A DNA stretch of 64,000 bases from positions 1 through 64,000 of the forward strand of contig RIBJ01000039.1 of assembly GCA_003762715.1 (NCBI GenBank), read 5' to 3'. The translations under genes and the position numbers were made by a program. The notes beneath the pieces were generated by a model. The model was given only the letters and a program-made list of their open reading frames with translations, did no database searches and was not told where the DNA came from. Shown one piece after another: positions 16,293-26,313 of this stretch (the stretch's first letter is position 1; each line of letters opens with the position of its first letter). The DNA is from Muribaculaceae bacterium Isolate-104 (HZI). GTDB lineage: Bacteria; Bacteroidota; Bacteroidia; Bacteroidales; Muribaculaceae.

Positions 16293-17617
16293 GAAATTCT
16301 CTTTACGGGAGTCTGGTATATAACGGCGAGAAAATCAACAAGGAGAAGGGCAAGGTGCTTGCCACTAATAAAATCTACAATGACGGCAGCGGCACCATCA
16401 ACATCCACCGCGCTTTTGAAGACTTCAAGATGTGGATGCCTCAATCCACCAAAGCGGAGAAACCGATGATGCACATATCCTTGAATCCGCATCCAGACGA
16501 CCGTCTTAGTGATGCCGAATATGCTCAATTGGCACACGAGTATATGGAAAAGATGGGCTTTGCAGATATGCCATATCTCATCGTCAAGCACGAAGACATT
16601 GATCGCCACCACATTCACATTGTTGCTCTTAGGGTACGACCGGACGGCACGGCAATATCTACCAAGAACAACTTTTACAAGAGTAAGGAGATAACCCGCG
16701 AACTTGAAAAGAAGTATGGTCTTCATTCTGCCGAACGTCAGAAGGTTACGCCGGATATGCCAATCAACAAGGTTGATCCGAATGGAGATGTCAAGCGTCA
16801 GGTGGCTATGGCTGTAAAGCTGGTCGGGATGCGCTATAAGTTCCAGACATTAGGCGAATACAATGCTGTCCTCTCCTTATATAATATAAGGTGTGAGGAA
16901 GCCGACGGCCGATATAACGGTCGTGAGTATCATGGTCTGGTCTATTTCGCAATGGACGATGACGGCAAAACTATCTCAACTCCGCTGAAGGCTTCACGAC
17001 TTGGTAAGTTTGCCGGTCGTGAGGCTGTTGACCAGCGTTATCAGAATGCCAAAGAGAAGATAGATGTCAGACCCACGAAAAGAAAAGTCGCAGCGGTCAT
17101 GGCGCAGTCATCCGGCAAGGACGATTTCATTGCCCGTCTGAAAACGGAGAATATAGACCTTGTGCTTCGATACACCGATGATGGCCGGATATATGGGACC
17201 ACCTATATCGACCACAATACCCGGACAGTTCTCAACGGCTCCCGTCTCGGCAAGGAGTTTTCTGCCAACGCCCTTGAAAAGTGGTTCAATAATCCGGCTG
17301 AGAAACCGATTGTCCAGACGCATAGTAACACTAAGGACAACGGAACGGCTCCTGACAATAGTCAGCATCAGTATCAGCATCAGGGTGGAGACAGCCAATC
17401 CGACGGCACAGCATCCGACAATCAATCCAACCGGCACGGGCATACTGCACAATCAACATCCGCTCAAAGCCAATCCCACGGATATGATGACGCTTCCATG
17501 TTCGAGGGGCTGGGCGGTTTGTTCTCTGTCGGCCCGGCTTTCGATGCACAGGAAGAAGCCTTCTATCGCGAGATGCAACGGCGTAAGAAGAAAAAACGTC
17601 GTGGTCCGAAACTCTAA
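16271..17617 (+). CDS. mobB: Relaxase MobB
   Basis: The 448-residue protein has an N-terminal relaxase domain. The metal-binding motif is HEDIDRHHIHIVALRV (about residue 113-128), with the upstream HISLNPHPDD motif. The catalytic tyrosine is probably in the N-terminal part. The C-terminal third is Gln/His/Ser/Asp-rich and low in complexity, ending in a basic cluster (RRKKKKRRGPK). It nicks oriT and leads the strand into the recipient. It lies between mobA and the coupling protein gene. Confidence 0.92.
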   Translation: MVAKISVGNSLYGSLVYNGEKINKEKGKVLATNKIYNDGSGTINIHRAFEDFKMWMPQSTKAEKPMMHISLNPHPDDRLSDAEYAQLAHEYMEKMGFADMPYLIVKHEDIDRHHIHIVALRVRPDGTAISTKNNFYKSKEITRELEKKYGLHSAERQKVTPDMPINKVDPNGDVKRQVAMAVKLVGMRYKFQTLGEYNAVLSLYNIRCEEADGRYNGREYHGLVYFAMDDDGKTISTPLKASRLGKFAGREAVDQRYQNAKEKIDVRPTKRKVAAVMAQSSGKDDFIARLKTENIDLVLRYTDDGRIYGTTYIDHNTRTVLNGSRLGKEFSANALEKWFNNPAEKPIVQTHSNTKDNGTAPDNSQHQYQHQGGDSQSDGTASDNQSNRHGHTAQSTSAQSQSHGYDDASMFEGLGGLFSVGPAFDAQEEAFYREMQRRKKKKRRGPKL

Positions 17618-17643
17618 TTCTAAATTTCTAAATCAAAACAAGT

Positions 17644-19645
17644 ATGTCACAACAAGAAGATGACCTGCGGTCGCTTGCCAAAATCATGGATATGCTTCGT
17701 GGCGTAGCCATGATACTTGTGGTCGCTAATATCTATTGGTTCTGCCAGTCGCTTATAGGCGGCTGGCGGTTCCACGCCGAGACAATGAAGGTGCTCGGCA
17801 ATCTCAATGAGGCCGGCGGACTGTTCAACAATCCGTGGAACGCCAAATGGTGGGCGCTACTTTTTCTTGCCCTTTCGTGCTTCGGCACGAAGGGTGTCAA
17901 GAATGAGAAAATCCAATGGCGCCAAATCTGGATTATCCTGTCGGTTGGTGTCTCTCTGTTCTTCCTCAATTGGTGGATGCTCTATATCCCTTTGACGGTT
18001 CTCTATATTATTACTACAGTGGCAGGTTTTATCTGTCTCTTGTTGGGAGGTGTATGGATAAGCCGTTTGTTGAAGAACAATATGATGGACGACCGCTTCA
18101 ACGAGGAAAATGAATCGTTCATGCAGGAGACCGAGAAGAAGACAAATGAATATTCCATCAACCTCCCCACAAAATTCTTTTACAAAAAGAAGTGGAACAG
18201 AGGCTGGATTAACGTCGTAAACCCATTCAGGGCTACAATAGTGCTTGGCACCCCCGGCTCCGGCAAGTCATACGCGGTAGTCAATAACTTCATCAAGCAG
18301 CAGATTGAGAAGGGGTTCAGCTTGTACGTCTATGATTACAAAAGTCCTGATTTAACGATGATTGCATACAATCACATGTTGAACAACATGGATAAATATG
18401 GCCAATACCCGCCTCGGTTCTGCTTCATCAACTTCGATGACCCTGAACACTCTCACCGCTGCAATCCTATTCATCCCGATTTCATGACGGATATTGCCGA
18501 CGCTTACGAGTCGGCATATACCATCATGATGAACTTGAACCGCACGTGGCTGCAAAAGCAGGGAGACTTCTTCGTCGAGTCGCCAATCGTCCTGTTCGCC
18601 GCTATCATCTGGTATTTGAAGCGATTTGAGAATGGTAAATATTGCACGTTCCCTCATGCGATAGAATTTCTTTGCCGGCCATACGAACAGATATTCCCGA
18701 TTCTGACAAGCTATCCGGAACTGGAAAACTATCTTTCGCCATTCATCGACGCATGGCAGGGCAACGCGCAGGAACAGCTTCAGGGACAGATAGCATCGGC
18801 AAAGATTCCTCTTACCCGCATGATTTCGCCGCAGTTATACTGGATTATGACCGGGGATGATTTCACTCTCGACATCAACGATCCGAAAGAGCCGAAGATA
18901 CTGTGTGTCGGCAATAATCCCGACCGTCAGAATATTTACGGGGCGGCTCTCGGTCTGTATAACAGCCGAATTGTCAAACTCATCAACAAGAAGGGAATGT
19001 TGAAGTCTGGAGTGATAATTGACGAATTACCAACTATTTACTTCAAGGGACTCGACAATCTCATAGCAACGGCACGAAGCAATAAGGTTGCCGTCTGCCT
19101 CGGCTTTCAAGATTTCTCACAGCTCAAACGCGACTATGGCGACAAGGAGGCGGCGGTGGTGATGAATACTGTCGGAAACATCTTCTCCGGACAGGTCGTT
19201 GGCGAAACCGCCAACGACACTTTCCGAAAGGTTCGGCAAGGTGTTGCAGAAGCGTCAGTCCATGAGCATCAACCGCAATGATGTGAGCCACTCGTTCAAC
19301 ACCCAGATGGACAGTCTGATTCCGCAGAGCAAAATCTCGACACTGACACAGGGTATGTTTGTAGGCTCCGTGTCCGATAATATCGACCAGCGTATTGACC
19401 AGAAAATCTTTCATGCCGAGATAGTGGTGGACTCCGAGAAAGTCAAGGCGGATGAAGCAAGATACCGGCCGATTCCGATTCTTACAGACTTCAAGGATGA
19501 CACAGAGGACAAATCAAAAATGAAATTTGTGATTCAGAAGAATTACGAGCAGGTTAAGAAAGATGTCCGCGACCTTGTAGAACGAGAAATAGAACGCATC
19601 AAGGAAGATCCGGTTCTATGTAGATTGCTCCCCAAAGGTATATAA
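17644..19645 (+). pseudogene. mobC: Type IV coupling protein MobC, split by a 1-nt frameshift
   Basis: The first frame (17644-19281) gives 545 residues with N-terminal membrane helices, a Walker A (GTPGSGKSYA, about residue 203) and a VirD4/TraG fold, then runs into a short unrelated tail. The normal C-terminus continues in another frame up to 19645 (TLSERFGKVLQKRQSMSINR ... RPIPILTDF). The switch is near 19214, where ...GCCAACGACACTTTCC reads as ...GCCAAGACACTTTCC with one extra base. The full protein would be about 666 residues. If genuine, this should disable DNA coupling unless another coupling protein compensates; it could also be an assembly error. Confidence 0.88.
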
Positions 19646-19716
19646 ACAGCAATCCCGACTCATTCAGTTACTGAATGGGCCGGGATTATCATTTCATTGC
19701 GCTTTCACATAGTGAT

Positions 19717-20019
19717 TTATGCGCTCAGGCTTTCATATTCTTCATATTGGTCGTATTCATCGAAGTCGTCATATTCGTCGAAATCATCTTCGATATATTC
19801 GATGTCGTCCTCCTCGTCATCCGGGTCGAAACCCTCGTAGTGACCGGTGGAGGTGATTGATTTGAACACTTCATCTTCGGGGCTGTCTGTGGTGACAGCG
19901 TCTGCGAAGATTCTTACGAGTTCTTCCTGCGGAATCTCTTCATTGAAGCATCCGTCTTCTTTCAGAGCGTGATACAGTTCGGCAAACTGTGCTCTGTTAA
20001 ATTGTATAGATTCTTTCAT
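19717..20019 (-). CDS. Small acidic protein with an RteC-like helical unit
   Basis: The 100-residue protein has an N-terminal unit (FAELYHALKEDGCF ... EELVRIFADAV) that parallels the LCHAIKVGGCI...FSELVRNMAAAL unit in the neighbouring RteC-like protein. A very acidic tail follows (about residues 65-95, Asp/Glu/Tyr). The leader has CCACTAAATCC (20032-20044, minus strand), the ICE leader element. It may be a regulatory fragment or antagonist of the RteC-like protein; this is inference from the shared unit. Confidence 0.6.
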   Translation of the reverse strand: MKESIQFNRAQFAELYHALKEDGCFNEEIPQEELVRIFADAVTTDSPEDEVFKSITSTGHYEGFDPDDEEDDIEYIEDDFDEYDDFDEYDQYEEYESLSA

Positions 20020-20049
20020 ACTGGGAATTTCGGATTTAGTGGATGGACA

Positions 20050-20682
20050 TCAGGCTCTATCGTCTTCATTGTCAAGTCTGCGCTGCACGTCTTCTTCGAC
20101 GCCCTTTTTGAGGCCGTCAAGAAATTCCGTAACGCTCTTGCTTGAATCCTTTGATTTGAGCGATGATATTATGTTGTTGACGTAGTGGACTGTTACATCG
20201 AGGTTGAGTGCTGCCGCCATGTTGCGTACCAGCTCTGAGAACGAATCATCGTCCATGATGCAGCCGCCTACCTTTATGGCATGGCACAGGTGGGCGAAGT
20301 GTGATTTGGGTTTGCGCCAGCGGAGGGTGCTTTTGATGTCCGGCACACCGGTTTCAGGGGTGAATCCGGTCATGGCAGAGAGCGACTGGAGCTTTCGCGA
20401 CACATAACTGTGTGCGGTATTGAAGGCTGATGCCAACGCCTCGTTGACCTGATTGAGCATCATACGGCTCTTGATTTCCGATAACTGGATGTCGGCGATA
20501 GTAAGCAGTTCCAGCGCGTAGTTGTGCATGGGTGAGCCTGTTGCTGTGACCTCATGGATGGTTATGATGAGGTCTGTGAGTTGTGCAGGAAGCTCTGCTG
20601 AGAAAAGGCCCTGACGCAGATTCTTAAATACTTCAAGATTTGTCAGGTGGAACAGATCCAAACGTCTTGTTTCCATAAACAA
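20050..20682 (-). CDS. RteC-family regulator
   Basis: The 210-residue product has an N-terminal helical domain and a C-terminal part with the RteC pattern: HLCHAIKVGGCIMDDDSFSE, then NLDVTVHYVNNIISSL and SVTEFLDGLKKGVEEDVQRR. In CTnDOT, RteC activates excision genes. The length is close to RteC (about 217 residues). It is divergent from the RteB-like gene across 166 bp (20683-20848). The start could be the second Met two codons in. Confidence 0.72.
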   Translation of the reverse strand: MFMETRRLDLFHLTNLEVFKNLRQGLFSAELPAQLTDLIITIHEVTATGSPMHNYALELLTIADIQLSEIKSRMMLNQVNEALASAFNTAHSYVSRKLQSLSAMTGFTPETGVPDIKSTLRWRKPKSHFAHLCHAIKVGGCIMDDDSFSELVRNMAAALNLDVTVHYVNNIISSLKSKDSSKSVTEFLDGLKKGVEEDVQRRLDNEDDRA

Positions 20683-20848
20683 ATAGTTTTTTGTGGTTTC
20701 GAGGCATTCAACCGTGAATGCAGAATCATAACAAGCTGAATAGTCAATTTTGTTCGTTGTCGTCTATTAGTCAATGCGTTGAATTGCTGTGTTTTATGTA
20801 GTTGAGTGTATTCAGAATGTATTTTGAACTGTCTTTCTACATTCAAAA

Positions 20849-22318
20849 ATGTCTAAAGTGTTTTCAACCAAAAGAACTTTATCTGCTGATAGAATGTTTC
20901 TTAATGTGTATTTGAGATTTCAAGACTTCATTTTCTCCCCCAAAATTGGATATATCGAAGAAAAAATGAAAAAACGACCGAAAAAGATGCCTTTATCCGA
21001 ATGGAAGGTGCTCCTTTTTGCCTCAAAGGATGCGCCACTCGCGCTGCTGCTGGACTCAATCCCGGCAATGAGGTCACGTGTTACCATAACCCATGACTTC
21101 AAAAAAGCAATAGCGGAGATTAACGGCGGCAACTATACTCACGTTATGTCTGATGTCACTCAACAAGACCCGGTCGCCAGAAGAATCATGACGTGGGTTC
21201 ATATAAACCATTCCGAGATCGAAACCTGTTTTCTTGGAGTAAATGGTCATCCAAGTGGGGAGATTGATATATGGGAACTCTCTAACGGTAAGATTTTCAC
21301 TCACTCAATAACTGGAGTGGACCCGCTGACCGAGCCGTTGAGTGTCCTGTATTCCGAAGAAACGCCTCTGAAATGGCTCAGTCATGCAAAATGTGAGTGT
21401 CTGCAAGTCCGTGAAAGGCTGAATCCCCGAAAGAATAATGTGGTTTTGATAATGGGTGCCGGAGGAACCGGTAAGGCAGTCCTCGCGCAGATTGCCCATT
21501 TCAGTAGCCCGCGATGCGAAGGGTTGTTTGTATTTGCCAACTGTAGCTCAGACAGTAATATCCCCAATGATACTGTATGGACGGTGGAGTGTGAGAACCG
21601 ATTCCGGAAAAGCGTCAGGCACATGTTCGACCAAGCCGACAAGGGCACCTTATATATTCATGACATTGACAAACTCGATCGGGTTGCTCAAAAAATTATG
21701 TATGAGGAAATCAATAAAGTTGTGGATGCTCCTGTCGCTGACAAGAATCCCCGTCTTATAATCTGCGCCACAAACAAATACCTTGAACACGAGGTAGGCA
21801 ACGGAGACTTCTCCGCTGAGTTATACGCGCTTATCAGCGACTTTATCATCAACGTTCCTTCTTTAAGCCAGTTTAAGGAGGAATTGCCGATGCTGGCAGA
21901 CAATCTATTGAGGGCATATTGCCTTACGGCAAAAATTTCAGAACGGAAATTCACTAAAGATGCACTGGAGACTATTCGCGCCCATGTGTGGGATGAGAAT
22001 CTTCGAGGTCTTTATCAAGCTCTCAAACAAAGTTATATGATGGCTGACTCCATGTATATCAAGCCCTCTCACATGAACCTTACGCCACATCTTGACAGGA
22101 ATGACTCGCTGATTGACCAGAGCCATAGCATCAAAACAGCTTTGCTGAATAACAAAGGGGTTGTTATAAGAGCCGCAAAAGAGCTTGGCATATCAAGAAG
22201 CCATTTGTATAATCTCATGACGTTATTAGAAATCACGCATGGATTTGGCTTGCCCCCTCTAAAGAAAAAACAACGACTGGAAATGAAAAAGAATAAAAAC
22301 TCCGGAGAAAATAAATAG
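20849..22318 (+). CDS. RteB-like AAA+ regulator with Fis-type HTH, lacking a GAFTGA loop
   Basis: Residues about 50-150 resemble a degenerate receiver domain. Residues about 190-350 are an AAA+ ATPase with Walker A GAGGTGKA near 205 and a Walker-B-like TLYIHDIDKL near 270. The sigma-54 contact motif GAFTGA is absent from its usual place between them. The C-terminus has a Fis-type helix-turn-helix (NKGVVIRAAKELGISRSHLY). It is probably the ICE's RteB equivalent. The start could instead be ATG 20966 (MKKRPKKMPL), which drops 39 poorly conserved residues. Confidence 0.72.
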   Translation: MSKVFSTKRTLSADRMFLNVYLRFQDFIFSPKIGYIEEKMKKRPKKMPLSEWKVLLFASKDAPLALLLDSIPAMRSRVTITHDFKKAIAEINGGNYTHVMSDVTQQDPVARRIMTWVHINHSEIETCFLGVNGHPSGEIDIWELSNGKIFTHSITGVDPLTEPLSVLYSEETPLKWLSHAKCECLQVRERLNPRKNNVVLIMGAGGTGKAVLAQIAHFSSPRCEGLFVFANCSSDSNIPNDTVWTVECENRFRKSVRHMFDQADKGTLYIHDIDKLDRVAQKIMYEEINKVVDAPVADKNPRLIICATNKYLEHEVGNGDFSAELYALISDFIINVPSLSQFKEELPMLADNLLRAYCLTAKISERKFTKDALETIRAHVWDENLRGLYQALKQSYMMADSMYIKPSHMNLTPHLDRNDSLIDQSHSIKTALLNNKGVVIRAAKELGISRSHLYNLMTLLEITHGFGLPPLKKKQRLEMKKNKNSGENK

Positions 22319-22319
22319 A

Positions 22320-22481
22320 AATCGCCGAGACCACGACCGCGCCTGGCGGCAGCTTCGCCACCTCGACTTTTGCCGCCTCCATCTTATCAACGGCAATCGG
22401 CTCGTATCCGGCTCGCGTGAGCAGGCCCGACATAAGCCGACGGTCGGATTCGGAGGCTTCTACAATGAGAATCTTGTTCAT
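22320..22481 (-). pseudogene. N-terminal stub of a second RteB-type response regulator
   Basis: From ATG 22481 the frame reads MNKILIVEASESDRRLMSGL and goes on to KLPPGAVVVSA, the first 54 residues of an RteB-type receiver domain as found in related ICEs. At about 22320 the similarity stops and the frame continues antisense into the end of the plus-strand RteB-like gene, without receiver homology. The receiver's phosphorylation face, the ATPase and the DNA-binding parts are missing. It marks a rearrangement joint beside the phosphate cassette. It is probably non-functional. Confidence 0.75.
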
Positions 22482-22516
22482 TGTTAGATAATTTTTGAAT
22501 TATTAAAATACACAGT

Positions 22517-22552
22517 CAGATACGTTCCATGAAAGAGCATGAAACGTATCTG
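22517..22552. terminator. Hairpin terminator between phosphatase gene and RteB stub
   Basis: An inverted repeat CAGATACGTT ... AACGTATCTG with inner CATG/CATG pairing is followed on the plus strand by ATTTTTT. On the minus strand it lies 43 nt after the phosphatase stop. It probably ends the receptor-phosphatase transcript and could work in both directions. Confidence 0.6.
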
Positions 22553-22594
22553 ATTTTTTGTAGTTATTTGTCAGAATATCACATAAGTCATGTG

Positions 22595-23518
22595 TTATTT
22601 GGTGCGGTTTACTATATGGACCGTTTTGCCATCCTTATCAAGCATATTCAGTCTGAGATTATTTTTATCGGCGGTTAGGACTGAAAATCCGGGAGAATCA
22701 TTGCAGAAAACAGTGCCATCAATTTTTTGCGGAGTCCTCGTGAGGGAGCCGGATGTATTGACCACATAGTCGATTTTTGAATCTGGGCGGCGGATGTGCT
22801 GATAATTGTGAATATGACCGCAGATATACATATCTACATTGTGCTTACGTAGAATTGTATCGACTTTCTTCTGCATATCAGTTCGCTCAGATTCCGACTT
22901 ATCGGTATAGGCATAGATGGGATGATGACCGACCACAACGATCCAGTCTTCCGTCGCCTCAGTCAAAGTCTTTTCGAGCCATTGCAACTGGGCTTCGGTA
23001 TCCTGATTCACAGCATCGGGATATGTGTCGGTCTTTTTCCTGTATTTGTCAATCAAAGGAGTGGTGTCGAGAAATATCACCTTGACAGTTGTCCCGTCAT
23101 CTTCAAAGGTCTTGGCGTAATATCTCGCAGGCATCTCCCAACGGCGGGATATGCCGGAATAGTCGATAACCGCCTGAGTGTTGCCGCGATATTCATGGTT
23201 GCCGCAGATAGGATACCAGTTCACCATAAGCTCCGGGTGGTCGTAGATAAGCTCATAGTTGGTCATCCACAAGGGGTCTGTCACACTCTCCACTCCGCCG
23301 TAGTGATGTGTGTCGCCAAGAGCAAGAATAGCATCGGGTCCTATTTGTTCTGCAATTCTGCCCATCGTCGCGGCAACAGGCTTCTGGTCATAGTGACCAT
23401 TACGTCCGAGGTCTGACACTACCATAAGGTTCACATCGCCTTTGGCGATTTCAGTCTGGGCAATGGCTCCAAAAGAGGGGATGAGAGCCAAAGCCGCGAT
23501 AAGTAATTTACGAATCAT
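22595..23518 (-). CDS. Secreted purple-acid-phosphatase-like (TRAP-type) metallophosphatase
   Basis: A signal peptide (MIRKLLIAALALIPSFGAIA) precedes a metallophosphoesterase with the blocks expected of small purple acid phosphatases: a SDLG block near residue 36, GDTHHYGGV near 65, GNHEY near 105, GHHPIY near 195 and GHIHNYQ near 233. The GGVESVTDP segment resembles tartrate-resistant acid phosphatases. It would release phosphate from esters in the periplasm or at the surface. It follows the TonB-dependent receptor gene by 12 nt, so the two are one operon under the phased promoter at 26.3 kb. Confidence 0.88.
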   Translation of the reverse strand: MIRKLLIAALALIPSFGAIAQTEIAKGDVNLMVVSDLGRNGHYDQKPVAATMGRIAEQIGPDAILALGDTHHYGGVESVTDPLWMTNYELIYDHPELMVNWYPICGNHEYRGNTQAVIDYSGISRRWEMPARYYAKTFEDDGTTVKVIFLDTTPLIDKYRKKTDTYPDAVNQDTEAQLQWLEKTLTEATEDWIVVVGHHPIYAYTDKSESERTDMQKKVDTILRKHNVDMYICGHIHNYQHIRRPDSKIDYVVNTSGSLTRTPQKIDGTVFCNDSPGFSVLTADKNNLRLNMLDKDGKTVHIVNRTK

Positions 23519-23530
23519 TGTTTTGTATTT

Positions 23531-26281
23531 TTAGAATGTTACTTTTACACCGCCGTTGAATTTCACTCCGTAATATTCCTGTTGCATCGTGTAGTCCTTG
23601 CTGCCTTGGTAATAGCGCAGAGGCTGGTTGAGAAGGTTGTTGCAGTCGGCATATACGGTTATTTTTGTTTTGCGCCCGAATGTGTAGCTGACGTTCAGGT
23701 CCAGATATTTCACGGCATCATAGTATCGGTCGTAGAATGAACTTGCGCCCATTTCGTCGATAAATGCCGAGGCATAGTTGAATGAGGCTCTTGCGGAGAA
23801 ACCGCACTTGTCGAAATATAGCGAGAGATTAGCGGTATGTTCAGGGGAACCCGGCAGACTTAGACCTTTTTCGTTTTCACGACCCTCGAAATTGAAATCG
23901 GTGATGCGTGAACGTGTATAGGTATATGTTGCATAAAGTCCGAGGCATTTCATCGCCGGTGTGATGAAACTGAAATCGCGTTGCCATGCAAGCTCAACAC
24001 CGAATATATTGGCATTGCCGCCGTTCTTCGGTTGAGTGAATTTCGTCCATAAATTCCCTTCGTATTCCTTGTTGTAGGCCACCTCGTCGACAATAAAGCC
24101 CTCAATGCGTTTATAGAACAGACCGGCAGACACAAGTCCTATCGACTTCCAGTAATATTCGGCATTGAGGTCTATGTTGTGTGATGTGGTTGCCTTCAGA
24201 CCGGGGTTGCCCACCGTTATCTCATTGTCGCCGCGGCTTATTTTCATTCCCGGGACGAGTGCCGAATATTTTGGACGGGATATTGACTGGTTGTAGCCCG
24301 CACGGAACAGGAAATCCTTATTTATCTCCCATTTCAGAAGAAGCGATGGGAGGAAGTTTATGTAGCTTGAAGTTGCCGGCGCGGTTTTCGACACCTCTCC
24401 GGTCTCGTCGTCATAGATTCTGCCGATGTAACGCAAGTCGGTGTTCTCCACTCTCAATCCTCCCATAAACTGAAGATTGTCCGCGAGCCGTGAGTCGATG
24501 CGCATGTAACCGGAAGTGACATTCTCTCGGGCGTGGTAATTGCCCGCAAGTTCCTCAGCCACCTGTTCGCTCTCAAACTGATTTTTATCATCAAGATTCA
24601 GAAAGCCGAGAAAATATTTGTCAATGAATGTTCCCGCCTTGTATTTAGCCGAAGGCATAAAACGGTCTGTAGTCATATCGACAGTATGGGAGAAAGCATC
24701 CTTGTCAAAGGCCTTCTCATCAATGGGAGTGTATTCGTAGAAGTCTATCTCTTTGTTCTTGAACTTGCTGACGAATTTGAAGCCGAATTTGAGCTTTGCC
24801 CTGTCGCTGAGTTTTGTCTTGAAATCAAGAGCTGCCTTGAAGTCCTTCTCGACAATATCTTCCTGCTGCTGTGTCAGTTCCTTGAGTGAGAAATCATCAT
24901 TGAGTGTAATAGTGGAGCCTTCCTCCGGAGTGGCAAGCGGCTCCCGCGGATTCGACAGATCAATACTGAACTTCTGTTTTTTCAGACGATAATCGATATA
25001 GCGCTCGTTAGGCCTTTCCTCGGAGGCTCTCGCATATCCTAATTTCCAGTCAATACCGAAAATGCCGAGACGGTTCTCGCCTCCGAGAGTGAAGTCCATG
25101 GTGCGTTGGCGTTCCAGACGGGCGTTGCGGTTGTCGGGCGTGCCACCTTTGGTCTGCACCCTGACATCGGCTTTCCCCTCCGGGGTCATGTCTTTCAGCG
25201 TCGTGCGATAGCGGTTTTCCCAGTCGTTGCGGTTGTTGAAGATACCTTTGAACCATATCTTGTTGTAGTCGTTGAACTTCCAGTCGAGCGACAACGAATA
25301 ACTCTGACGCTCGCGGGTGACAAAATACTGCCTTATCTGATAGTCGTTGACATAGATTTTGCCGTCGTCATCTTTTTCCCATATAAATTCTGTATTATAT
25401 GATCCGGCTGGCGCATTATTATAGGAGGCTGCAAGCATCACTCCGAAGCGGTCATTGAAGAAACGGTTACCGAGAGTGAGTCCGAAATTCATCTGCGCCT
25501 TACGGCTTATCCAGTTGTAGCCTGTTCCCGCTACGGCTCCGACAGTAAATCTGTGTGGAGAATTTTTCGTAACGAGGTTGATAGAACCGCCGATGGCATC
25601 GCCGTCCTGATCCGGCATAAGTGTCTTGCTGACCTCTATTGTCTGAATCATATCGGACGGTATGAGGTCAAGCTGGACATTGCGAATGTCTCCCTCGGCC
25701 GATGGCAGTCTTGACCCGTTGATTGTCACTGAACTGAACTCAGCCGGAGTGCCGCGTACCTGACCGAAACGGGCCTCGCCCTGATCATACTGCACATTGA
25801 TACCGCTTATACGTTTCAGAGCGTCTCCGATATTCGAGTCGGGGAATTTGCCAATCTGGTCGGCAGACACCACATTGGTTATATTGATATTGTTCTTCTG
25901 GGCATTTATGGCTCTTTGCTGCCCGGAGAAAACGCCGGTCACTACAACTTCATTCAGTTCCCGTGATGTATCCGACATTACAATGTCGTCAACCGTCGAT
26001 TCTTCCGAAACCACGATTGTTTTACTGACCGGGAGAAAACCGATATAAGTTACTTTCAGATTATGATCCCCGGATGAAAGGTTGGCAAACGAGAAAAAGC
26101 CGTCGAGATCCGTAACCGCCGACAGCTTGTTGCTGTCAATGATAACCACCGCTCCCGGCAGCGGGTTCTTCTCATTGTCAAGGATGCGGCCTTTAAGTTG
26201 TCCGTATTTCGGACTGTCAGCCGCCATAATGGTCAGACTTGAAGCAAGCGCGACCAAAAAAGTTGACATTACTTTTTTCAT
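23531..26281 (-). CDS. TonB-dependent receptor of the phosphate cassette
   Basis: The 916-residue protein has a signal peptide, a carboxypeptidase-regulatory-like beta-sandwich domain (about residues 28-110, YGQLKGRILDNEKNPLPGAV), a TonB-box/plug region (LNEVVVTGVF ... FPDSNIGDALKRISGINVQ) and a large barrel ending VKFNGGVKVTF. There is no SusD partner. Linked to a phosphatase and next to a PhoBR-like pair, it probably imports a phosphate-containing ligand across the outer membrane; the substrate is unknown. The promoter at 26314-26369 shares the cassette's phased sites. Confidence 0.9.
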   Translation of the reverse strand: MKKVMSTFLVALASSLTIMAADSPKYGQLKGRILDNEKNPLPGAVVIIDSNKLSAVTDLDGFFSFANLSSGDHNLKVTYIGFLPVSKTIVVSEESTVDDIVMSDTSRELNEVVVTGVFSGQQRAINAQKNNINITNVVSADQIGKFPDSNIGDALKRISGINVQYDQGEARFGQVRGTPAEFSSVTINGSRLPSAEGDIRNVQLDLIPSDMIQTIEVSKTLMPDQDGDAIGGSINLVTKNSPHRFTVGAVAGTGYNWISRKAQMNFGLTLGNRFFNDRFGVMLAASYNNAPAGSYNTEFIWEKDDDGKIYVNDYQIRQYFVTRERQSYSLSLDWKFNDYNKIWFKGIFNNRNDWENRYRTTLKDMTPEGKADVRVQTKGGTPDNRNARLERQRTMDFTLGGENRLGIFGIDWKLGYARASEERPNERYIDYRLKKQKFSIDLSNPREPLATPEEGSTITLNDDFSLKELTQQQEDIVEKDFKAALDFKTKLSDRAKLKFGFKFVSKFKNKEIDFYEYTPIDEKAFDKDAFSHTVDMTTDRFMPSAKYKAGTFIDKYFLGFLNLDDKNQFESEQVAEELAGNYHARENVTSGYMRIDSRLADNLQFMGGLRVENTDLRYIGRIYDDETGEVSKTAPATSSYINFLPSLLLKWEINKDFLFRAGYNQSISRPKYSALVPGMKISRGDNEITVGNPGLKATTSHNIDLNAEYYWKSIGLVSAGLFYKRIEGFIVDEVAYNKEYEGNLWTKFTQPKNGGNANIFGVELAWQRDFSFITPAMKCLGLYATYTYTRSRITDFNFEGRENEKGLSLPGSPEHTANLSLYFDKCGFSARASFNYASAFIDEMGASSFYDRYYDAVKYLDLNVSYTFGRKTKITVYADCNNLLNQPLRYYQGSKDYTMQQEYYGVKFNGGVKVTF

Positions 26282-26313
26282 TGTGATTGTTGTTTTGTTT
26301 CTGATTCACGTTG

